Part shown: piece after piece, positions 24,416 to 32,187 of the stretch
Layout: each line of letters opens with the position of its first letter
How positions within the stretch are numbered: the stretch's first letter is position 1
Assembly: GCA_937873455.1 (NCBI GenBank)
Contig: CALMYG010000006.1
Span: 62,001 to 126,000, forward strand
Direction of reading: 5' to 3'
Length of the DNA stretch: 64,000 nt
Source: an uncultured Verrucomicrobiota bacterium
Lineage (GTDB): Bacteria > Verrucomicrobiota > Kiritimatiellia > CAIVKH01
Translations under genes and position numbers: made by a program
The notes under the pieces: model-generated
The model's input: only the letters and a program-made list of their open reading frames with translations
The model's database searches: none
Told to the model about the DNA's origin: nothing

Positions 24416-25374
24416 GGCACAATATGCGTTCCGGCTTTTCCCGCCACCGCCTTTTCCAGCAGGTGGGGCTGGGTGATAATCACGCGTTTTCCGCCGGCAC
24501 GCAAATAGGCGATCGCGGCCTCGATTTTCGGCTTCATGCTGCCGTCGGCGAAGTGACCCTGCTTCAGATAGCGACGCGCCTCGGCGAGGGTGATTTGTTT
24601 CAAGGCCCGTTGTTCGGGCTTGCCGTAATGGATGCAGACATAATCCACGCCGGTGGAAATGATCAACACATCCGCGCCCAGATGGCGGGCCAACAGGCTC
24701 GAGGCGGCATCTTTGTCGATGACCGCCGCGCACCCGCGCAACCGGCCGCCGCGTTCACGCACCACCGGAATGCCCCCGCCGCCGACGGCGATGACAATGA
24801 CATCGCTCTCCAGCAGCGCCCGGATCACCGGTTCCTCGATAATTTCGCGGGGTTTCGGCGACGGCACCACCCGGCGCCAGCCACGCCCGGCGTCTTCGCG
24901 CACCGCCCATCCATCGCGCTCGGCGTGCTGTCGGGCGTCCACCTCGGAATAAAAGGGGCCGATCGGCTTGGATGGATTTTTGAATGCGGGATCTTTTTTA
25001 TCCACGACAACCTGGGTGACCACGGTGGCGGCGGGTTTCCAGATTTTCAGGCGGCGCAATTCGTTTTCGAGGGTTTGTTGAATCTGGTAACCGATGGCGC
25101 CCTGAGTATCGGCCACGCAACTCTCCAGCGGCACCTGGTGCAGCTTGTCTTTTGCGATTTCCGAGCGCAGCAGGATGAATCCGACCTGCGGCCCATTGCC
25201 GTGGGTGACGACGACGCGATAGCCGGCTTTGACCAGGGCGGCAATGTGGTGGCTGGTTTCGCCGGCCGCGCGGTACTGGTCGAGCACGGTCATGTGGCGG
25301 TTGTCGGTGATCAGCGAATTGCCGCCGATGGCGATCACCGCGAGCGGTTTCGTTTTTTTTCGCACACTCATCAA
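24412..25374 (-). CDS. arcC: Carbamate kinase
   Basis: 320 residues. Amino-acid kinase fold with VIAIGGNSL at the N-terminus, VTHGNGPQVG, GGGGIPVV, DKDAASSLLA, and FADGSMKPKIEAA near the C-terminus, all carbamate kinase signatures. It converts carbamoyl phosphate and ADP to ATP, ammonia and bicarbonate. It is sandwiched between the ygeW-type carbamoyltransferase and the threonine synthase-like gene, which starts inside its stop codon (ATGA). An alternative start is the second Met. The context is fermentative ATP recovery from a carbamoylated compound. Confidence 0.95.
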   Translation of the reverse strand: MMSVRKKTKPLAVIAIGGNSLITDNRHMTVLDQYRAAGETSHHIAALVKAGYRVVVTHGNGPQVGFILLRSEIAKDKLHQVPLESCVADTQGAIGYQIQQTLENELRRLKIWKPAATVVTQVVVDKKDPAFKNPSKPIGPFYSEVDARQHAERDGWAVREDAGRGWRRVVPSPKPREIIEEPVIRALLESDVIVIAVGGGGIPVVRERGGRLRGCAAVIDKDAASSLLARHLGADVLIISTGVDYVCIHYGKPEQRALKQITLAEARRYLKQGHFADGSMKPKIEAAIAYLRAGGKRVIITQPHLLEKAVAGKAGTHIVP

Positions 25375-25385
25375 CTTCAGCTTTC

Positions 25386-25441
25386 GTAGCCGCTGACGTG
25401 CGTCAGCGGATCATTTGCCACGGTCTAACGACTGCGGCTAC
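25386..25441. repeat. Intercistronic palindrome over the ygeW stop codon
   Basis: GTAGCCGC (25386-25393) and GCGGCTAC (25434-25441) are perfect inverted ends, and the ygeW stop codon (25438-25440) lies in the right one. Inside, 25390-25409 form a 9-bp hairpin (CCGCTGACG/CGTCAGCGG). It resembles the REP-like unit at 2356-2412 and may set mRNA processing between ygeW and arcC. Confidence 0.5.
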
Positions 25442-26619
25442 ATCCTGGGTGTTTTTTTATTCACCAGCGCCTGCAGCACGGCCGCCGGATCCTTAAACCG
25501 GTTGGCCAGCATCATGGCGGCGATGATGAACGGTTTGCCGCCCGCTTCGTGATAGGTGCGCAGGCGGTATTCCTCGAAAACGTCGGCCTGGACTTCGCCC
25601 TGTTTGCAGGAGACGCCGGTGATGTCGGCGGGCAGGCAATGCATGTAGAGGGCCTTGCCGCCCTTGGTCGACCGCATTTTGGTGGCGTCGCACTCCCAGT
25701 TCATGTGGGTGGCGTTCTCGGCCAGGCAGGCTTTTTCCAGATCCTTCAGGCCGGCATGGTCGTTGTTGCGCAGCAGCCCGGTGCGCTTTTCCATCACCGA
25801 ATAGGACGCCCAGGATTTGGGATAGACGATATCGGCGTTCTCGAAGGCTTCCTCCATCGAGTGGGTATGCACGAATGAACCGCCGGAGTCCTTGGCCTGT
25901 TTGGCCGACAACTGAACGACCTCGGGAATCAGGTCATAGCCCTTGGGATGAGCCAGAGCTACGTGCATGCCAAACCGGCTCATCAGGCCGATGATCCCCT
26001 GCGGCACGGAGAGGGGTTTTCCGTAGCTCGGTGAATAGGCCCAGGTCATGGCGATTTTCTTGCCGCGCAGGTTGTCGAGCGACCCGAAGGTTTTTTCGAG
26101 CCACAGCAGGTCGGCCATTGATTGCGTCGGGTGATCGATATCGCACTGGAGGTTCACGATGCCAGGACGTTGAGGCAACACGCCGGCCTGGAAACTTTCG
26201 TCGAGGGCGGCGGCGACTTCGAGCATGTAGGTGTGGCCGGCCCCGAGAAACATGTCGTCGCGGATCCCGATCATTTCGGTAAGGAAGGAGATCATGGTGG
26301 CCGTTTCGCGGACCGTCTCGCCGTGGGCGATTTGCGACTTGCCCTCGTCGAGGTCCTGGACGGCCAGGCCGAGAAGGTTCGAGGCCGAAGCGAAGGAAAA
26401 GCGGGTGCGGGTGGAGTTGTCGCGGAAGTTGGAGACGGCCAGGCCGGAGTCAAACAACCGCGCCGACAGTCCCTGCTTGTGGATCAGGCGCAGTGTTTCG
26501 GCGATACGCAGAATGGCGGTCAACTCATCAATCGAGCGGTCCCAGGTAAGCAAAAAGTCTTTCTGGTGCAAATCAATGGAGAGCTTCTTCAGGTCGGCAA
26601 GGGCGTTTTCAATAGTCAT
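25438..26619 (-). CDS. ygeW: Knotted carbamoyltransferase, YgeW type
   Basis: 393 residues from ATG 26619, with AAGGAA about 7 nt upstream; the frame beyond is noise. The carbamoyl-phosphate loop reads DNSTRTRFSF, and HCLPAD is the second conserved transcarbamylase motif. The long insert with LQCDIDHPTQSMADLLWLEK and the overall length match YgeW rather than ornithine or aspartate carbamoyltransferase. The natural substrate of YgeW is uncertain. With carbamate kinase downstream it would work catabolically, forming carbamoyl phosphate. First gene of a three-gene operon, divergent from the serine ammonia-lyase. Confidence 0.92.
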   Translation of the reverse strand: MTIENALADLKKLSIDLHQKDFLLTWDRSIDELTAILRIAETLRLIHKQGLSARLFDSGLAVSNFRDNSTRTRFSFASASNLLGLAVQDLDEGKSQIAHGETVRETATMISFLTEMIGIRDDMFLGAGHTYMLEVAAALDESFQAGVLPQRPGIVNLQCDIDHPTQSMADLLWLEKTFGSLDNLRGKKIAMTWAYSPSYGKPLSVPQGIIGLMSRFGMHVALAHPKGYDLIPEVVQLSAKQAKDSGGSFVHTHSMEEAFENADIVYPKSWASYSVMEKRTGLLRNNDHAGLKDLEKACLAENATHMNWECDATKMRSTKGGKALYMHCLPADITGVSCKQGEVQADVFEEYRLRTYHEAGGKPFIIAAMMLANRFKDPAAVLQALVNKKTPRM

Positions 26620-26805
26620 CGTTATTCCTTCATCGCCGCCGTCCCCCACGGACGACGGACTGCATTTGAGAAAGCTTTGCAAACATTCCTCGCTGCCGCA
26701 ATCGGGGGAACCCTGATTGTGCAGGCGAGCCGCTACGGCCCCCGAAGCCATAGATTTCCGCGATTTGCCCTTACATTCCTTAACGCCCCACGTTAAACTG
26801 CCCCC

Positions 26806-28092
26806 ATGACCCCCGCGGTGGAATCCATCTTCGAGACGTTTAAAGTTGGCGCTGGCCCGTCGAGTTCGCACAGCATCGGCCCCCAGCGCGCGGCCAAGGC
26901 ATTTCTGGCCCGGCAAACGACCGCCCCGGCGCGCATCACCGTGGTCCTGCAAGGCAGTTTGGCCGAAACCGGCGCCGGCCATTTAACCGACCGCACCATT
27001 CTCGCCGCGCTATATCCCGCATCCTGTGAACTTATATGGGACACGACCACCACCGACTTACCCCACCCCAATACCATGCTGTGGACGGCCTACGATGCCA
27101 GCGGCAAAGAGGTCGACCACTGGCGGGTTTACAGCATTGGGGGGGGGTCGCTTCGCGATGACCACGGTCCGGTTTTCGCAGAACCGATCGTCACGTATCC
27201 CATCAAAAGTATCGCGGATGCCATCGCGTGGTGCGAGAAAAACGCCGCGTCGTTTTGGCAATTTATCGAACAACACGAAGTCGATCCCTGGCCGCGCCTT
27301 GACGCGATCTGGACCACCATGCGGACGAGTGTCGAACGCGGATTAAAAAGCACGGAAACGCTGTTGCCGGGCTCGCTTCGCCTCGCCCGTCGCGCCCACA
27401 CCACGTGGCTGCGCGGGCAGTCGCTGCAAAGCCCGCAGCGCGATATTGCCCTGTTGTCCGCATATTCACTCGCCGTGGCCGAGGAGAACGCCAATGCGGG
27501 AACGATTGTTACCGCGCCCTCCTGCGGTCCGGCGGGGGTGGTTCCCGGCCTGTTGTATTATTTCGAGGTGGTCAAGGAATTCCCGCGCGAGGAAATTCTC
27601 CGCGCGCTGGCCACCGCCGGACTTTTCGGCTCGGTCATTCGCGCCAACGCCTCGGTTTCGGGGGCGGAAGTCGGCTGCCAGGGCGAAATCGGTTCCGCTT
27701 GCTCCATGGCGGCGGCCGCCGGCTCCCAACTGATGGGCGGCAACCTGCATCAAGTCGAATACGCGGCGGAAATCGGCATGGAACACCACCTCGGCCTGAC
27801 CTGCGATCCGGTTGAGGGCTACGTGCAAATTCCCTGCATTGAGCGCAATATGACCGCCTGCCTGCGCGCCTTCGAGTGCGCGTCGTTTTCCATGCTCACC
27901 GATGGCAAACATCTGGTCAGCTTCGACGAAGTGGTTGAAGTCATGTACCGCACCGGTCTCGACCTGCAAAGCGCCTACCGCGAAACCGCGCGAGGCGGAT
28001 TGGCCGCCCTTTGGCGCAAGCGGGCGGCGCCGCAACCACTCGCCGATTCGCCGTCGGTGAAACACGAAACTTCGAGTAACCCCTGCGACTAA
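26806..28092 (+). CDS. sdaA: L-serine ammonia-lyase, iron-sulfur type
   Basis: 428 residues. The N-terminal beta domain starts FKVGAGPSSSHSIGPxRAA, the family signature. The alpha domain has TAPSCGPAGVVPG, SGAEVGCQGEIGSACSMAAAA and GLTCDPVEGYVQIPC, which carry the cysteines binding the catalytic [4Fe-4S] cluster. It deaminates L-serine to pyruvate and is oxygen-sensitive, in keeping with an anaerobic lifestyle. The last ~20 residues are an unconserved tail. Divergent from ygeW with 186 bp between starts. Confidence 0.95.
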   Translation: MTPAVESIFETFKVGAGPSSSHSIGPQRAAKAFLARQTTAPARITVVLQGSLAETGAGHLTDRTILAALYPASCELIWDTTTTDLPHPNTMLWTAYDASGKEVDHWRVYSIGGGSLRDDHGPVFAEPIVTYPIKSIADAIAWCEKNAASFWQFIEQHEVDPWPRLDAIWTTMRTSVERGLKSTETLLPGSLRLARRAHTTWLRGQSLQSPQRDIALLSAYSLAVAEENANAGTIVTAPSCGPAGVVPGLLYYFEVVKEFPREEILRALATAGLFGSVIRANASVSGAEVGCQGEIGSACSMAAAAGSQLMGGNLHQVEYAAEIGMEHHLGLTCDPVEGYVQIPCIERNMTACLRAFECASFSMLTDGKHLVSFDEVVEVMYRTGLDLQSAYRETARGGLAALWRKRAAPQPLADSPSVKHETSSNPCD

Positions 28093-28128
28093 CCTTCCGG
28101 CTTTCATCCGCCGGGCGCCCCCGCCTTG

Positions 28129-28342
28129 TGGCGCATCCGTGATTGGCTGACTTCAGTGTGACGCCGGCATCCTTGCCTGTGCACGGGCCTGAGCCAGGCG
28201 GGAATCCGTCGGCGGGGATTCCCGCGGTATCGCATGCGCCTGCGGCGCACTAAGAGGGCTGGCTCGTTGCACAATCCCTTTATAATCCTGACGGGATGGA
28301 TGATGAACGAAAAGGCATAGTCAAGGAATCAGGGATGCGCCC
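28129..28342 (+). mobile_element. MITE-like element, copy 1 (214 bp)
   Basis: The left end TGGCGCATCCGTGATTGG and the reverse complement of the right end (GGGCGCATCCCTGATTCC) agree over ~25 bp with about six mismatches. The body shares CATCCTTGCC, GTGCACGG, AGGCGGGAATCCGTCGGCGG and GATGATGAACGAAA with the copies at 37432 and 43137. No target duplication is obvious, so it is older. It fills most of the 302-bp gap between sdaA and uppP and encodes nothing. Confidence 0.65.
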
Positions 28343-28394
28343 GCCCGGCCGAGGAAACCTTGACCTTTACCCGTGATTTCCGTTATCTCCAACC

Positions 28395-29195
28395 ATGCCC
28401 GACATTGTTAAAGCATTCATTCTCGGCATCGTCGAGGGGTTGACGGAATTTCTTCCGGTTTCATCGACCGGCCACTTGATTATCGTCTCGGAACTGATCG
28501 ACTTCACCGGGCGCGAGGCGGCTACCTTTAATGTGTTCATCCAGCTCGGGGCGATTCTCGCCGTGCTGTGGTACTTTCGCGACCGCTTCCGGGGCTTGTT
28601 GACGTTCCGGGACGCACCCGGTTTCACCGGCCGCCGCGGACTTTTGTTTCTATTTCTCACCACCCTGCCCGCGCTGGTGGCGGGATATCTCGCTCATGGG
28701 TTCATCAAGGAATATTTATTTTCCTCTAAAACCGTGGCCATGGGGCTGGCGTTCGGGGCGGTATGGATTCTGCTCACGGAAAAATTCTACCGGCAAGAGG
28801 ACCCCAAGGATATCGACCAACTCACGTGGATCACCGCGTTGGGGATCGGAATCTTTCAGTGCCTGGCCATGTGGCCGGGCATGTCGCGCTCGGCCTGCAC
28901 CATTCTTGGCGGCATGTTTCTCGGCCTTCGCCGCCGCGCCGCAACCGAGTATTCCTTTTTTGCCGCGGTGCCGATGATGATGGCGGCGACAATGTACGAC
29001 CTTTACTCCGAATGGTCCCACTTGCGACCGGAATCCCTGGCGATTTTTGCCGTCGGGTTTGTTGCCGCGTTTGTGAGCGCCCTGGCCGCGGTGGCGTTTT
29101 TCATCCGGTTTGTATCCCGTCATACGTTTACCCCCTTTGCCTGGTACCGGTTGGTCGTGGCGGCGCTGCTCTTCTGGTGGGTATACGGCGCCTGA
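28395..29195 (+). CDS. uppP: Undecaprenyl-diphosphatase
   Basis: 266 residues, almost wholly hydrophobic with about eight membrane helices. The two catalytic signatures are present: EGLTEFLPVSSTGHL near the N-terminus (Glu-rich helix and SxxGH) and WPGMSRSACTILGGM in the middle (PGxSRS). It recycles undecaprenyl pyrophosphate to the monophosphate carrier for peptidoglycan and other cell-wall polymers, and confers bacitracin tolerance. It is 15 bp upstream of the oxidoreductase pair, possibly sharing a transcript. Confidence 0.96.
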   Translation: MPDIVKAFILGIVEGLTEFLPVSSTGHLIIVSELIDFTGREAATFNVFIQLGAILAVLWYFRDRFRGLLTFRDAPGFTGRRGLLFLFLTTLPALVAGYLAHGFIKEYLFSSKTVAMGLAFGAVWILLTEKFYRQEDPKDIDQLTWITALGIGIFQCLAMWPGMSRSACTILGGMFLGLRRRAATEYSFFAAVPMMMAATMYDLYSEWSHLRPESLAIFAVGFVAAFVSALAAVAFFIRFVSRHTFTPFAWYRLVVAALLFWWVYGA

Positions 29196-29210
29196 CATGA
29201 AAGGGTATTC

Positions 29211-30362
29211 ATGAAAACTGTACAATGTGGCGTGATTGGCGCCGGCAATATGGGTTCGTTCTACGCCGACCGCCTGCATCGCGGCGAAATTCCACGCGCC
29301 CGGCTGGTCGCGGTCTGCGACGAAGATGAGACCCGGCGCCATCGCTGGGAGGGCGTTCCCGGCTACGCCCGCGCGGAAGACCTGTTCGGACGCGCCGAAC
29401 TGGACGCGGTGATCATCGCGACCCCGCACTATGCCCACACCACACTCGGCATTGCCGCGCTGGAACGCGGCCTGCATGTGCTGGTCGACAAGCCGATCTC
29501 CGTGCACAAAGCCGATGCGCTTCGCTTGCTTGCCGCACATCGCAAACCGGAACAGGTTTTCGCCGCCATGTTCAACCAACGGACCGACGAATACTTTCTC
29601 AAGATCCGCGAGCTGATCACCGGCGGTCGTCTCGGCGAAATCCGCCGGGTAAACTGGATCATCACCAACTGGTTTCGCACCGAGGCGTATTATGCCTCCG
29701 GGGGCTGGCGGGCCACCTGGGCCGGCGAGGGAGGCGGCGTGTTGCTCAACCAGTGCCCGCATCAACTCGACATGCTCTGCTGGCTGGCCGGCACTCCGGT
29801 GTCCGTCGAAGCCCATTGCCACTTCGGCAAGTACCATGACATCGAAGTCGAAGACGAAGTCACCGCCTACCTCGAATTCGCCAACGGCGCCACCGGGGTG
29901 TTTATTGCCGGCACCGGCGAGGCCCCCGGAACCAACCGCCTGGAAATCACCGGAGAAATGGGTAAGGTCGTGCTTGAGAATGACCGGCTCACCTTCTACA
30001 AAAACGCAGAGCCGATGTCGCGGTTTTCCAAGACCTCCCCGGAATCGTTCGCCGCCCCGGCGGTGACGGAGGAAGCATTCGAAGGTTTAAGCCATGGAGA
30101 ACAACACACGGGCGTTCTGAAAAATTTTGTTGAGGCCGTGCTGGACGGCGCGCCGTTGATCGCCCCGGCCGCCGAAGGGTTGGCCTCGGTCGAGCTGGCC
30201 AATGCCATGCTGCTTTCAACATTTGAACGAAAGCGCATTGAGTTGCCGATCGATGCCGGTCATTACGAAAAACTGCTTCACGCGCGCATCGCTTCGTCCA
30301 CCCGGCGCAAGCGCGTGATCGAATCGTCCGCTCCGGCGGACATGACGAGGTCCTTCTCATGA
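29211..30362 (+). CDS. Gfo/Idh/MocA-family oxidoreductase
   Basis: 383 residues. Rossmann domain with GVIGAGNMGSFYADRL, and VDKPISVHKADAL matching the E-K-P catalytic motif (here D-K-P). The C-terminal dehydrogenase domain has GGGVLLNQCPHQLDMLCWLAG, the usual (G)xxxDxxxHxxD-like active-site block. Such enzymes oxidise or epimerise sugars and inositols with NAD(P). Its stop overlaps the next oxidoreductase by 4 bp, so the two are co-translated and likely act in one pathway. Substrate cannot be told from sequence. Confidence 0.9.
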   Translation: MKTVQCGVIGAGNMGSFYADRLHRGEIPRARLVAVCDEDETRRHRWEGVPGYARAEDLFGRAELDAVIIATPHYAHTTLGIAALERGLHVLVDKPISVHKADALRLLAAHRKPEQVFAAMFNQRTDEYFLKIRELITGGRLGEIRRVNWIITNWFRTEAYYASGGWRATWAGEGGGVLLNQCPHQLDMLCWLAGTPVSVEAHCHFGKYHDIEVEDEVTAYLEFANGATGVFIAGTGEAPGTNRLEITGEMGKVVLENDRLTFYKNAEPMSRFSKTSPESFAAPAVTEEAFEGLSHGEQHTGVLKNFVEAVLDGAPLIAPAAEGLASVELANAMLLSTFERKRIELPIDAGHYEKLLHARIASSTRRKRVIESSAPADMTRSFS

Positions 30363-31444
30363 ACACACCAGTCGCCGCTGACGGCATGAACTATGCGCCC
30401 AAGGGCAAACCCGCCCCGGTCTGCGGACCGGACGACTTCGTATTCGCCGCCGCCGCCCTCGACCACGGCCACATCTACGGGCAAGTCAACGGGCTGCGCG
30501 AGGCCGGAGGACGGTTGAAGTGGGTGTACGATCCGGACCCGGAAAAAGTCGCCAACTTCATCAAATCCTATCCGGAATGCCAAGCGGCGCGCAGCCTGGA
30601 GGAAATCCTTGAGGACGCCGGGGTGCGCCTGGTCACCGCCGCCGCCATCCCCCGTGACCGCGGACCGCTGGGTATGAAGGTGCTGGATGCCGGCAAGGAT
30701 TACTTCACCGACAAATCACCCTTCACCACCCTGGACCAACTGGAGCAGGCGAGGGCCAAGGTGGCGGAAACCGGACGCAAATACATGGTCTATTACAGCG
30801 AGCGCCTGCACACCGAGTGCGGCATGTTCGCCGGGGAATTGATTGAACAAGGTGCGATTGGGCGGGTGTTGCAGGTAATCGGACTCGGTCCTCACCGGCT
30901 CAGCGCCCCGCACCGCCCCGCCTGGTTTTTCCAGAAAGACCAATACGGGGGCATCCTGACCGACATCGGCAGCCACCAGTGTGAACAGTTTCTTCACTAC
31001 ACCGGCGCCAAAAACGGCACGGTCATGGCCGCCCGCGCGACCAACCACCACCATCCGGAATACCCGGAGCTGGAGGACTTTGGCGAAGCGATGATCCTCG
31101 GCGATAACGGAACGTCATTTTACTTCCGCGTCGACTGGTTCACGCCCGATGGCCTGCGGACGTGGGGCGATGGCCGCACGATCATACAGGGAACCGACGG
31201 GTACATTGAACTGCGCAAATACGTGGACATCGGCACCGAACGGATGGGCGACCAGGTGTATCTCGTCAACGGAAAAGGGGAAAAGCGCTTTGAGGTGGCG
31301 GGGCAAGTCGGCTTCTCCTATTTCGGTCGCTTGATCCTCGACTGCCTGCACCGCACGGAAACCGCCATGACCCAGGAACACGCCTTCAAGGCGGCCGAAC
31401 TTTCCATGCGGGCGCAGGCGATGGCCGATTCCGCCCGGCGATAA
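30359..31444 (+). CDS. Divergent Gfo/Idh/MocA-family oxidoreductase
   Basis: 361 residues. The fold is recognisable from DPDPEKVANFIKSYPECQAARSLEEIL, TDKSPFTTLDQLEQA (the E-K-P motif reads D-K-S-P) and YGGILTDIGSHQCEQFLHYTG. The usual N-terminal GxGxxG nucleotide loop is missing: the first strand runs into AAALDHGHIYGQVNGL. It may bind the cofactor differently or act on a carrier-bound substrate. It overlaps the preceding oxidoreductase gene by ATGA. About 95 bp without genes follow before vapB. Confidence 0.85.
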   Translation: MNTPVAADGMNYAPKGKPAPVCGPDDFVFAAAALDHGHIYGQVNGLREAGGRLKWVYDPDPEKVANFIKSYPECQAARSLEEILEDAGVRLVTAAAIPRDRGPLGMKVLDAGKDYFTDKSPFTTLDQLEQARAKVAETGRKYMVYYSERLHTECGMFAGELIEQGAIGRVLQVIGLGPHRLSAPHRPAWFFQKDQYGGILTDIGSHQCEQFLHYTGAKNGTVMAARATNHHHPEYPELEDFGEAMILGDNGTSFYFRVDWFTPDGLRTWGDGRTIIQGTDGYIELRKYVDIGTERMGDQVYLVNGKGEKRFEVAGQVGFSYFGRLILDCLHRTETAMTQEHAFKAAELSMRAQAMADSARR

Positions 31445-31503
31445 TCGGCATACGGCAGGACCAGACGGAAAGCCCGAGCCACCCTCTTGCCCGGAAGGGA
31501 ATC

Positions 31504-31532
31504 TTGACATAAATACGGATTTGCCGTATTTA
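31504..31532 (+). promoter_or_regulatory. vapBC promoter with embedded operator
   Basis: TTGACA (31504-31509), a 17-bp spacer and TATTTA (31527-31532) form a near-consensus promoter. The palindrome AAATACGG (31511-31518)/CCGTATTT (31524-31531) fills the spacer and overlaps the -10, as expected for autorepression by the VapBC complex. The ATG at 31540 is only 7 bp after the -10, so the transcript should start at or next to the start codon. Confidence 0.75.
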
Positions 31533-31539
31533 CGGCATC

Positions 31540-31794
31540 ATGAAGACCACGCTAATCCTGCGCGATGACCTGGTAAGGCGGGCCAAGGCCCGGGCCGCAT
31601 TGTGCGGTCAACCGATGAGCCGCTTTGTGGAGGAGAGCCTGGAGCGCGCCCTGCGGACTGCCGATACAAAAGCGGCAACGGCGGGCTCCTGGCTGGATGA
31701 ATTGCCGCGGGGTTCCCGAGCCGCCGCCCGGGAGGCGCGGGCGTTATTTGAACGGGACGATTTCCGGGAAATTGATGCCGAGATGTGGCGATGA
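31540..31794 (+). CDS. vapB: VapB-type antitoxin
   Basis: 84 residues. The N-terminus (MKTTLILRDDLVRRAKARAALCGQPMSRFVEESLERAL) has the ribbon-helix-helix pattern of VapB antitoxins: a short strand, then two helices. The acidic C-terminus (FERDDFREIDAEMWR) would wrap the toxin. It has no room for a ribosome binding site because the promoter lies 7 bp away, so leaderless translation is inferred. Its stop overlaps the toxin start (ATGA). Confidence 0.85.
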   Translation: MKTTLILRDDLVRRAKARAALCGQPMSRFVEESLERALRTADTKAATAGSWLDELPRGSRAAAREARALFERDDFREIDAEMWR

Positions 31795-32168
31795 TTCTGG
31801 ATACAAACGCGCTGTCGGCCCTTGCCGGGCGGGACAAGGCTTTATTGGCCCTCATCCGCAACGCACCCCGCTTGCATGTTACCCTTATTTCGCTGGGTGA
31901 GTTCCAGTTTGGCTTGGAATCGTCGCGAATGCGTAACGAGCTTGAAGCGTGGTTGAAAGCTTTTTTAACGGGAGCCGAGGTGCTGACACCCGGCCTGCCT
32001 ACATTGACGCATTACGCAGCAATCCGGAGGGAGCTCAAGGCGTCGGCCACGCCGATTCCCGCCAATGATGTCTGGATCGCCGCGCTGGCACGTCAGTATA
32101 AACATCCTGTAGTTACACGTGACCGTCATTTCTTCCATGTGAAAAATCTTGAGGTTCTTTCCTGGTAA
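31791..32168 (+). CDS. vapC: VapC-type PIN-domain ribonuclease toxin
   Basis: 125 residues from ATG 31791; a GTG two codons upstream is also in frame. PIN-domain acidic residues are visible: MILDTNALSAL (first Asp), SLGEFQFGL (Glu), and PANDVWIAALA followed by VVTRDRHF (the last Asp pair). VapC toxins cleave tRNA or rRNA. It is coupled to vapB through ATGA, guaranteeing stoichiometric synthesis. Convergent with the large fusion gene at 32188, leaving 19 bp. Confidence 0.92.
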   Translation: MILDTNALSALAGRDKALLALIRNAPRLHVTLISLGEFQFGLESSRMRNELEAWLKAFLTGAEVLTPGLPTLTHYAAIRRELKASATPIPANDVWIAALARQYKHPVVTRDRHFFHVKNLEVLSW

Positions 32169-32187
32169 GGCCTGAAAGCCCGTCCTC

